From the NCBI GenBank assembly GCA_016776525.1, contig JADHTD010000019.1, positions 1 to 17,503 on the forward strand: 17,503 nucleotides of DNA, read 5' to 3'. Shown piece after piece: positions 6,957 through 13,064 of the stretch; position 1 is the first letter of the stretch, and every line of letters starts with the position of its first letter. The notes under the pieces were generated by a model. The model did not search any database, was not told where the DNA came from, and saw only the letters and a program-made list of their open reading frames with translations. The stretch is from Rhodospirillales bacterium (lineage in GTDB: Bacteria; Pseudomonadota; Alphaproteobacteria; Rhodospirillales; JADHTD01). A program made the translations under genes and the position numbers.

Positions 6957-7448
6957 CTATGACGGCCGATACCTAACGGCGTTTCTCAATCGTCCCAGGA
7001 CCGCCGACAGTTGACGCCCGTCTACGCCTTCGGAAAGTTTCAGCAGATGGGCCCGGCAACGGCGGCAATCGGAACTGCCGAAACCGGATACCGGCAGGCT
7101 AACGCCATCAAGCGCCGTCAGCTTGTCGACCAGATCGCATTCCCGTCCGCCCGGCCACGCCAGCACCGCCGCCACTCCGAAACGAACAGTCAGCCGGTCG
7201 ACGTGCCAGCGGATTGTTTTCTTTCGTTTCTGGTGGCGGTGCACCCGGGCCCGGATACCGCCGGGCCCATAGGCGCTGCCGGCATAGAGATAGGTGCCCG
7301 CAACCAGCAGCCTGCCCCCCTCCAGGGTCTTCGGCAGGCGCAGGCCCTTTGCCGCTTCGATCAACAACAGGTAAGCGCCGGGGCCATCCGGCAGGCTGCC
7401 CACATTGCCCGGAACCCCGTCAAAAACTTCTGCTAAGTTGAAATCCAT
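6957..7448 (-). CDS. GIY-YIG/DUF123-type (Uri-superfamily) endonuclease-like protein
   Basis: This 163-residue protein has the compact GIY-YIG core: GAY at 24-26, YLYAGS at 53-58 with the YAG half-motif, then GGIRARVHRH with the catalytic-type arginine, RWHVDRL at 81-87 and Glu103 in ECDLVDKL. The end, GFGSSDCRRCRAHLL (122-136), is the signature of DUF123/COG1833 proteins, whose two cysteines may bind a metal. All core residues expected for GIY-YIG cleavage appear present, so it is plausibly active on DNA, but its biological role is unknown. The ATG at 7446-7448 has AAGGA about 9 bases upstream, and a TATGAT -10-like box lies at 7481-7486 on the same strand. It diverges from the cNMP-TPR gene. 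Confidence 0.82.
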   Translation of the reverse strand: MDFNLAEVFDGVPGNVGSLPDGPGAYLLLIEAAKGLRLPKTLEGGRLLVAGTYLYAGSAYGPGGIRARVHRHQKRKKTIRWHVDRLTVRFGVAAVLAWPGGRECDLVDKLTALDGVSLPVSGFGSSDCRRCRAHLLKLSEGVDGRQLSAVLGRLRNAVRYRPS

Positions 7449-7728
7449 ATCCCACGATCCTTCGCCTTTTGCCCGCCTAAATCATAGCCGGATGTCATTG
7501 CCGGAGAAATAAACGGCTCCCCGGGTGTCACGGCCCAGCCGCCGGATGGGCCGCCCGGCGGCGCTTGCGGCCCGTCTTCTTTACGTATATTTCACTTGCC
7601 AAGCCGACACTCGGTTTGATCGCCGCGTATTGACCCGCAATCCGGCTGGAGTCACCATATATTATGGATAGAGGCAAGAAGGGCAGAACGGAGACTTTTT
7701 TCGGCCCGCAGCCCGATTGGGGAGTCCT
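7449..7728. other. Divergent intergenic region between the GIY-YIG and cNMP-TPR genes
   Basis: No gene is evident. Toward the left gene, TATGAT (7481-7486, minus strand) is a good -10 with only a poor -35 17 bases upstream. Toward the right gene, the AT-rich CATATATTATGG at 7656-7667 offers -10-like boxes. TTGACC (7630-7635) lies upstream, but the spacing is 22 bases or more, so the promoter is not firm. Confidence 0.35.
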
Positions 7729-9471
7729 TTGAAAAGCACCGAACGTACATACAAGGACGGCGATATCCTGTTCAGCGAAGGGGAAGCCAGCAGCCATGCC
7801 TACATGTTGTTGCAGGGTTCCGTCGAACTTCTCAAATCCGGCGACGCGGGGGCTGTTATGTTGGCCCGGCTGGAAAAGGGTGAACTGTTCGGCGAAATGG
7901 GCATCATCGACCGCAGTCCCCGAAGCGCCACCGCCCGGGCCGTCGGCGACGTCGTCGTTCAGGTCATTTCGCGCGAAGATTTCCTGATATCCGTGCAAAA
8001 CGAACCGGAAACGGCCTTCTCGATCATGGGGAAACTGGTTGAAAGGCTGCGCAACACCAATGAACGATTGGTCCATGCCCCGGTAACACAACCGGTAACG
8101 GCAGCCACGCCGGCCGAACCGGGATCGTCAAAACCGGGACTGTTCGACCGTCTGCTCGGCGCCGAAAAGGGCGACCAGACCGAACGCCTGGAAATCCGGG
8201 TCATGACGATTATGGATGAAAGCGGCACCGATCTCAGCAAAGCCGTAACCGCTGGTCTGGAACGGCGCATCGGCACCCGGGTCCGCCGTCTCAATAAGGT
8301 GCTGCCGCCCGTACCCATGGATGAAGAGGGCGACATCGACCCCGCCCCCGAATCGCTGCAGCAACTGGCCGTCGCCAAATCCGCGGCCCGCCAGTTATTG
8401 CAGGAAGCCAAGGCGGATTTGCTGGTCTGGGGCACCGTACCATCGCCGGGGGCTACTATTTTCCTGCGCTTCGTATCGGCGGAAAAAGAGGACGAGGACC
8501 GCCAGGGCGTCTTTGGCGGTGTCATCTGCCTCAGCCTGCCGGCCGACTTCGGCCCGGAGTTCGGCGCCGTTCTGCATGCCGTGGCGCTGGCCGCCATTAC
8601 CCCCTCTTCCAAGGGCAAGGAAGCTCAAATCAGGCTGGTTTGCGGTGATGCCCTTGAAGCGGCGATGATGGCCATCAAGGAATTGCCGCCCGACCTGACG
8701 ACGCGGGAAAAGGCCTCTGTCCAGGTCAGCTTCGCCAATGCCGCCGCCCAAGTTGGTATGCAAAAAGACTCCACCGAGCTGCTCACCCTGGCCTCCGAAG
8801 CCTATCGGGCGGCGGCGGAGTCTTTTTCGAAAGACCGCAGTTCGCTTGCCTGGGGTTTCATTCAGCGCAACCGGGGTGCCGCCTTACAGGCCCTGGGCGA
8901 AAAAACCAATGATACGGAATTACTGCGGGAAGCCGCCGAGACCTACAGAAAAGCCCTGGGGGTTCTTAACAAAACCGATTTTCCGCTACCTTGGGCGGCG
9001 CTGCAAAACCGCCTCGGCCTTGCCCTATACCGGCTCGATATGAAAGCCGGCGATCAACAGGCCCTGAAGGATTCCCTGAACGCCTTTCAAGCCGCCCTGC
9101 AGGTCTATACCCGGGCCGCCCATCCGCTCCGCTGGGCCGACGTCATGAACAATTTTGCCCAGGCCGCCCAGGTTCTGGGAGAACAGCTGCGCAATCCGGA
9201 AGTCCTCAAGAAAGCCGTCGAAGCCTGCCGCTCGGCTCTCGAAGTCCGCACCCAGGAGAAGACGCCCCTTTTGTGGGCGGCAACCCAGAACAACCTGGGC
9301 TCGGCGCTGTTCCTGCTGGGCAAGATGACCGGTGAAAAAGCGACTTTGCAGAAGGCTTCGGAAGCTTTCGAACAGGCCCGCGATTTCTATAACACCTACG
9401 GGGCGGCAGGCATGGAAGCCATCGCCGAAAAAAACCTGTCCCATGTGAAACGCCTGTTGCAGGCCTCATAA
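7729..9471 (+). CDS. Cyclic-nucleotide-binding domain protein with C-terminal 47-residue TPRs
   Basis: Three regions are visible (numbering from the TTG at 7717). Residues about 10-115 are a Crp-type cNMP-binding beta-roll: GDILFSEGE..SHAYMLLQGSVEL, then the phosphate-binding cassette FGEMGIIDRSPRSATARA (58-75) with its conserved Arg-x-Ala. No DNA-binding helix-turn-helix follows. Residues about 155-300 form a middle domain I cannot name, ending in ADLLVWGTVPSPGATIFLRFV. Residues about 335-584 are TPRs with tryptophans at 379, 426, 473 and 520, exactly 47 apart, each in a (L/P)xWA..(Q/M)N..G context. The protein probably senses cAMP or cGMP and signals through protein contacts in the cytoplasm. 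The start is uncertain: TTG at 7717 has no Shine-Dalgarno, whereas TTG at 7729 follows GGGGAG by 4 bases, so I chose 7729. It ends 33 bases from the convergent reductase gene. Confidence 0.88.
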   Translation: MKSTERTYKDGDILFSEGEASSHAYMLLQGSVELLKSGDAGAVMLARLEKGELFGEMGIIDRSPRSATARAVGDVVVQVISREDFLISVQNEPETAFSIMGKLVERLRNTNERLVHAPVTQPVTAATPAEPGSSKPGLFDRLLGAEKGDQTERLEIRVMTIMDESGTDLSKAVTAGLERRIGTRVRRLNKVLPPVPMDEEGDIDPAPESLQQLAVAKSAARQLLQEAKADLLVWGTVPSPGATIFLRFVSAEKEDEDRQGVFGGVICLSLPADFGPEFGAVLHAVALAAITPSSKGKEAQIRLVCGDALEAAMMAIKELPPDLTTREKASVQVSFANAAAQVGMQKDSTELLTLASEAYRAAAESFSKDRSSLAWGFIQRNRGAALQALGEKTNDTELLREAAETYRKALGVLNKTDFPLPWAALQNRLGLALYRLDMKAGDQQALKDSLNAFQAALQVYTRAAHPLRWADVMNNFAQAAQVLGEQLRNPEVLKKAVEACRSALEVRTQEKTPLLWAATQNNLGSALFLLGKMTGEKATLQKASEAFEQARDFYNTYGAAGMEAIAEKNLSHVKRLLQAS

Positions 9472-9504
9472 ACACCCCCCAACAGACGATATTGAAAACC
9501 GCCC

Positions 9505-10524
9505 TCAGCCCTGGCGCAGGGGTTCCAGGTGCAGGGCGTTGCCGGCCACCCCGGCATCGTTGAAAAATTCCCGGCTTTCCCCGTGCAGCCCTTCCGGGGC
9601 CGAGAGATAAACGTCGAACCCGGCCAGGTCGCCGACCTCTTCGCGGACCCTTTGCATCAGATCAAGCCAGGCCCGGCGGCGGCCGTCATCCTCCCCGCCG
9701 GGACAGGCCAGCGGCGTGTAGCGGATATCCTCGAAGGCGTCCTGCCAGGACCGGCACAAATTATGCAGATAAGGATCGCCGCCGCCTTCCGTCATCCAAT
9801 AGACAAGCATGGGCGTCGTTTCATCTTTTGCCTCGTCCAACGACATGGCGTGTTCGACGAGGCTGCGGACCGGGGCAAAGCCGGTGCCGAAAGCCAGGAA
9901 CAACAAGGGCCGCACCCTGTCCTCGGCCAGCACAAAACTTCCCCAGGGACCTTCCACCGGCACCGTGTCGTTGGCTTTCAGGCCGTTGAAGGCATGCTCG
10001 GAAAAGGCCGCCCCGTCCCGGCGGCCGATGTGAATGTGCAGGTTGCGGTCATCACAGGGACAGCTGGCCACCGTGTACTCGCCAGTCGGCCCCCCGGCCC
10101 CGCCCAATCTGACGTACTGACCGGCCAGGAACCTCAACCGGCTGGTGCGCGGCGTGCGCAGGTGCACATTGAGCACATCGTCGCTCAAGGCTTCAACGGC
10201 CTTCACCCGCGCCTTAAGGCTTTGCAGCGGAATGTCATCCGCACCCAGGGCTTCCGGGGCCTCGACGACAATATCACCCAGCGCCCGGTTGGCGCACATC
10301 AGGAAACTGTTCTCGGCCTTTTCGGCGTCGCTGAAAACGAAATCGGAATGCAGGGTTTCCTCAATCTCGCCGTCGATCAGGCGGGCCGCGCAGAAGCCGC
10401 AATTGCCGTTCGAACAGCCATAAGCAACCGGATAACCGGCCCGCAAACCGCCTTCGAGAACCGTATCATGGGGTTCCAGGTCGAATTCGTGGCCGGAAGG
10501 CAGGATACGGACCGTGGCGCTCAT
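9505..10524 (-). CDS. 2Fe-2S ferredoxin/flavin reductase (FNR-like electron-transfer protein)
   Basis: This 339-residue protein fuses a plant-type ferredoxin to a ferredoxin-NADP reductase module, as in CDP-6-deoxyglucoseen reductase (AscD) and the reductase parts of ring-hydroxylating oxygenases. Residues 1-92 are the ferredoxin: Cys37, 42, 45 and 77 in CSNGNCGFC...FLMCAN hold one 2Fe-2S cluster. About 100-200 is the FAD barrel and about 205-330 the NAD(P) domain. Two hallmarks are altered. The flavin motif RxY(S/T) reads GEYT (148-151), lacking the Arg. The C-terminal CGPP-like motif reads SAPE. The dinucleotide loop FGTGFAPVR (212-220) is kept. No oxygenase or other acceptor is adjacent, so the partner is unknown. 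The ATG at 10522-10524 has GAGGAGG about 13 bases upstream. It lies 75 bases after the small exported-protein gene and is probably co-transcribed with it. Confidence 0.88.
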   Translation of the reverse strand: MSATVRILPSGHEFDLEPHDTVLEGGLRAGYPVAYGCSNGNCGFCAARLIDGEIEETLHSDFVFSDAEKAENSFLMCANRALGDIVVEAPEALGADDIPLQSLKARVKAVEALSDDVLNVHLRTPRTSRLRFLAGQYVRLGGAGGPTGEYTVASCPCDDRNLHIHIGRRDGAAFSEHAFNGLKANDTVPVEGPWGSFVLAEDRVRPLLFLAFGTGFAPVRSLVEHAMSLDEAKDETTPMLVYWMTEGGGDPYLHNLCRSWQDAFEDIRYTPLACPGGEDDGRRRAWLDLMQRVREEVGDLAGFDVYLSAPEGLHGESREFFNDAGVAGNALHLEPLRQG

Positions 10525-10599
10525 GCGCGGACCGGGGCCTCCTCAAGATGTTTTTTCGGGGGGATCATGGGCACTGTCCGCAACACCGGGAACGGCCGA

Positions 10600-10989
10600 T
10601 CAGCGCCGCCGGCCGGACACATAGACCCGGCAGTTGGAATAACCGTCGTTATAGAAATGGAAGGTGTATCCCTTCTGGGCCAGACCCTTGGGATCGCGCA
10701 GGTTATAGTCTTTGTTGGCAATGCCGGTGGTGGCCGGACCTTGCTTGCCGAGGAACCCAATGGTCAGTTTCAGGGTCTGGCGTTGGTTGAATTCACCCCG
10801 CTGACAGGCGTCGGAAAGCACCTTGTCCAGGTCGCCGACGCGCCAGTAGGGGCTTACCGATGTGGCATAGCGGTCGGCCCGGGCGTCATTGACGGCGGCG
10901 GCCTGGGCCAGCAAGATGACCAGCACGGCGGCAAAACCCGTCAGGACGGATTTTCCGGAGGCCGGCAACAGGGTCGGTAAGCACTGCAT
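10600..10989 (-). CDS. Small exported protein of unknown function
   Basis: This 129-residue protein has a signal peptide: an N-terminal stretch, the hydrophobic core LTGFAAVLVILLAQAAAV, and a likely signal-peptidase I site ARA|DRYAT near residue 39. The mature part (about 90 residues) contains SPYWRVGDLDKVLSDACQRGEFNQRQTLKLTIGFLGKQGP and a C-terminal GYTFHFYNDGYSNCRVYVSGRRR. Two cysteines in the mature region could form a disulfide. I do not recognise the family. The ATG at 10987-10989 lacks a Shine-Dalgarno; a TATGCT box (10996-11001, minus strand) sits only 6 bases upstream of it. It is upstream of and in line with the ferredoxin reductase gene, and divergent from the nuclease-like gene 61 bases away. 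Confidence 0.72.
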   Translation of the reverse strand: MQCLPTLLPASGKSVLTGFAAVLVILLAQAAAVNDARADRYATSVSPYWRVGDLDKVLSDACQRGEFNQRQTLKLTIGFLGKQGPATTGIANKDYNLRDPKGLAQKGYTFHFYNDGYSNCRVYVSGRRR

Positions 10990-11050
10990 GCAGCCAGCAT
11001 ATCACGGGTCTGCCGGAAAATCGACTTTTGCCGGAAGGACGGCACGGACC

Positions 11051-11506
11051 ATGCGGCTGATCAGCCTTTTTATGATGCTTATACTGCTGTCGGCGGCGCC
11101 CGCAATGGCCCAGGAAGTGACCGGCACGGTCAAGGTTATCGACGGCAATACCTTCGAGTTGAACGGCACCAAAATGCGGTTGTTCGGGATCAACGCCCCG
11201 CCGCTGGAACAGATCTGCAAGACCGAACGCAAGGAGAAGGAATATCCCTGCGGCAAGCTGGCCGCCCGTGCCTTGTATCTATTGGTCAGCGGCCGCACCG
11301 TCCGCTGCCTGCCGCGCCATGAGGGCGGCCCGCAACCGGTTGCCGCCGTCTGTTACCTGGGCCGTTCGAACATCAACAAATACATGGTGGTTCAGGGTTG
11401 GGCCCTGGCCAACCGCGCCGAAGAACCCGGTTTTATCCGCGACGAACAGGCCGCCCAGCAGGTCCGCGACGGTTTTTGGAAAGGCGGCCGGGTGCCGCCG
11501 TGGTGA
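11051..11506 (+). CDS. Exported staphylococcal-nuclease-fold protein with degenerate active site
   Basis: This 151-residue protein starts MRLISLFMMLILLSAAPAMA|QE, a clear signal peptide, so it is periplasmic or secreted. The rest follows the alphaproteobacterial thermonuclease (SNase) pattern: VTGTVKVIDGNTFELNG, KMRLFGINAP, a CGK..A..L segment, GRTVRC, VAAVCYLG, VVQGWALA and a GFWKGG...PPW end, with the four family cysteines (56, 67, 86, 101). The active site is damaged. DGDT is DGNT, GIDAPE is GINAPP (metal Asp and general-base Glu lost), and the DRYGR arginine loop is EGGPQP. Arg43, equivalent to SNase Arg35, remains. Nuclease activity is therefore doubtful. The frame is open upstream to 10889, but the ATG at 11051 gives the signal peptide and has GGAAGGA (11033-11039) 11 bases before it. 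Confidence 0.82.
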   Translation: MRLISLFMMLILLSAAPAMAQEVTGTVKVIDGNTFELNGTKMRLFGINAPPLEQICKTERKEKEYPCGKLAARALYLLVSGRTVRCLPRHEGGPQPVAAVCYLGRSNINKYMVVQGWALANRAEEPGFIRDEQAAQQVRDGFWKGGRVPPW

Positions 11507-11557
11507 GGGCGGAAAGACTTTCCCCTCCTCCCAAACCCGGCGGCTTTTCAAAGAGAA

Positions 11558-11588
11558 TTGCACTGGCGGTAAGTTCTGTGTATCACAG
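11558..11588 (+). promoter_or_regulatory. Candidate purC promoter with a dyad over the -10 box
   Basis: TTGCAC (11558-11563) and TATCAC (11581-11586) are 17 bases apart, placing transcription start near 11593 and leaving a leader of about 84 bases. The 13-base inverted repeat CTGTGTATCACAG (11576-11588, arms CTGTG/CACAG) covers the -10 box and could be an operator. Neither box is close to consensus, so this remains a candidate. Confidence 0.4.
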
Positions 11589-11676
11589 CAATCCTTCCCG
11601 GTTCCCCGGCGGACCCGGAGGGATTTAAACCGTTCACGCAACACAGCAGACCCCGGCAAACGGACCTCGGAAAACC

Positions 11677-12651
11677 ATGATTGATAAAAACACCATCGAA
11701 ACCCAAATCGGCAATGTGCTGACCGACGCCACCATCAATGAACTGCCCAACCATTACCTGGGCAAGGTCCGCGATACCTATCGCCTCGACGACGGACGCC
11801 TGATTATCATCGCCACCGACCGCCAAAGCGCCTTTGACGTCAACCTTACCGCCGTCCCTTTTAAGGGGCAGGTGCTGACCCAAACGGCGCGCTACTGGTT
11901 CGATGAGACCCGGGATATCTGTGCCAATCACGTCATCGAATACCCGGATCCCAATGTGCTGGTCAGCAAGAACCTGGATATGCTGCCGGTTGAAATGGTG
12001 GTCCGCGATTACATGACCGGCTCGACCAACACCTCGATCTGGCCGATGTACGAAGGCGGCGCGCGCCAGATGTACGGCGTTACCTTCCCCGACGGCCTGG
12101 TCAAGAACCAGAAATTGCCCGACACCATCCTGACGCCGACCACCAAGGCCGCCCAGGGAGAGCACGACGCCCCCATCACGCCCCGGGAAATCGTCGAACA
12201 GGGGCTGCTCAGCCAGGCGCTTTGGGACCAGTTGGCCGACTTGTCGCTGGCCGTCTTTGCCCGGGGACGGGAACTGGCCGCCCAGCGCGGCCTGATCCTG
12301 GTCGACACCAAGTTCGAGTTCGGCCTGGATGCCGAGGGCACGGTCTGCCTCGCCGATGAAATCCTCACCCCCGACAGCAGCCGCTATTGGCTGACGGAAA
12401 GCTACGCCGAACGGCTGGCGGCGGGGCAAAACCCGGACGGCCTGGACAAGGAATTCCTGCGCCTCTGGGTCAACGAGCGCTGCGATCCCTATAAGGATCC
12501 GATCCCCGACATTCCCAGCGACACCCTGGTTGAGTTCTCAGAACGCTATATCCGCCTCTTTGAGACGGTCACCGGCCTGGAATTTACGGCGGAAGCCGGC
12601 GGCGAACCGGTGCTGGAGCGCATCCGGCGCAATCTGGCCGCTTATTTCTGA
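11677..12651 (+). CDS. purC: SAICAR synthase (phosphoribosylaminoimidazole-succinocarboxamide synthase), long type
   Basis: This 324-residue cytoplasmic enzyme of purine biosynthesis joins CAIR and aspartate with ATP to give SAICAR. The N-terminus LGKVRDTYRLDDGRLIIIATDRQSAFD holds the ATP-binding strands. LPVEMVVRDYMTGS is SAICAR synthetase signature 1, and LVDTKFEFG is signature 2 with the catalytic-type Lys and Glu. It belongs to the longer class resembling fungal Ade1 (about 300 residues) rather than the compact bacterial class of about 240-255. No other pur gene is adjacent, so it is a stand-alone purC. The ATG at 11677 has a weak CGGA about 7 bases upstream. No convincing terminator follows before the opposing tRNA gene. 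Confidence 0.95.
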   Translation: MIDKNTIETQIGNVLTDATINELPNHYLGKVRDTYRLDDGRLIIIATDRQSAFDVNLTAVPFKGQVLTQTARYWFDETRDICANHVIEYPDPNVLVSKNLDMLPVEMVVRDYMTGSTNTSIWPMYEGGARQMYGVTFPDGLVKNQKLPDTILTPTTKAAQGEHDAPITPREIVEQGLLSQALWDQLADLSLAVFARGRELAAQRGLILVDTKFEFGLDAEGTVCLADEILTPDSSRYWLTESYAERLAAGQNPDGLDKEFLRLWVNERCDPYKDPIPDIPSDTLVEFSERYIRLFETVTGLEFTAEAGGEPVLERIRRNLAAYF

Positions 12652-12698
12652 GCGGTCCCGGGCAGGGGCGTTTTTCGGGGATAAGGGCTTGATTTAAA

Positions 12699-12775
12699 TG
12701 GCGCGCCCGGGAGGACTCGAACCCCCAACCTCCTGATCCGTAGTCAGACGCTCTATCCAATTGAGCTACGGGCGC
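12699..12775 (-). tRNA. tRNA-Arg (anticodon ACG), CCA encoded
   Basis: The 77-base minus-strand sequence folds into a full cloverleaf. The acceptor stem is GCGCCCG/CGGGCGC with discriminator G and an encoded CCA (12699-12701). The D arm is GCTC/GAGC around AATTGGATA. The anticodon stem is TCTGA/TCAGG with loop CTACGGA, giving anticodon ACG (read as ICG, for CGU/CGC/CGA). The variable loop is 5 bases, and the T arm is GGGGG/CCTCC with loop TTCGAGT and one G-U pair. It lies convergent to purC, with 47 bases between the purC stop and the CCA end. Confidence 0.97.
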
Positions 12776-12861
12776 TTCACTTCCTGAAAACGCCGGAAAC
12801 CGGCGGCGGAAGCTTCCTTTCGGAAGCGGGGGACACTACTCCAGGGATCGGCCCTTGGCAA
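12776..12861 (-). promoter_or_regulatory. Promoter and hairpin-rich leader of the tRNA-Arg gene
   Basis: On the minus strand TTGCCA (12856-12861; 5 of 6) and TAGTGT (12833-12838) are 17 bases apart, so transcription should start near 12826. The leader of about 50 bases then holds two hairpins. GCTTCC-GAAA-GGAAGC (12812-12827) has a GNRA-type loop. CGCCGG-TTT-CCGGCG (12791-12805) is followed by TTTTC, which resembles a weak terminator. The two hairpins are seen directly; the promoter and leader reading is inferred. Confidence 0.5.
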
Positions 12862-13064
12862 GACACCGAATTAGGAATGTTGGGGGCTTTCCGGAGACCG
12901 CTTTTAAGGCCGCTTTGCGGGAAAAAAATCCAAGCTTGTCCCAACTAGGAGCATTGGGTACTATCCCGATGAATAAAAAGAGAAATTACTGTTTTCCAGT
13001 TCCCATTTAGTGGTTATGCTACTGTCCACATAACTTTAAAGTAAAAAAAAGGCGTATTGGCGTG
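12862..13064. other. Spacer between tRNA-Arg and the lipoprotein gene
   Basis: No gene is visible. The last 100 bases before the lipoprotein gene are AT-rich. They contain a hairpin with arms GTTATG/CATAAC spanning about 13012-13034 and a perfect 10-base palindrome ACTTTAAAGT (13033-13042). TATGCT (13014-13019) could be a -10 box, but its -35 partner is poor. Confidence 0.4.

Noticed and set aside
7630..7665. TTGACC plus TATATT as a promoter for the cNMP-TPR gene
   Set aside because: The spacing between the boxes is 22 bases or more, outside the normal 16-18 range.
9529..10980. A 483-codon plus-strand open frame opposite the ferredoxin reductase and exported-protein genes
   Set aside because: It is the antisense shadow of two genes whose minus-strand products have clear motifs (2Fe-2S cysteines, FNR loop, signal peptide). 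Its own translation shows no recognisable domain.
11548..12429. A 293-codon minus-strand open frame inside purC
   Set aside because: It lies antisense to SAICAR synthase signatures; long antisense frames are expected in high-GC coding DNA.
12652..12698. Terminator for purC or the tRNA
   Set aside because: There is a TTTTT and GC-rich DNA, but no stem directly before the T-run on either strand.
12899..12930. CCGC-TTT-GCGG hairpin beside an A-run as a terminator
   Set aside because: On the plus strand the stem is followed by A residues, and on the minus strand the T-run precedes it, so neither strand has terminator order.
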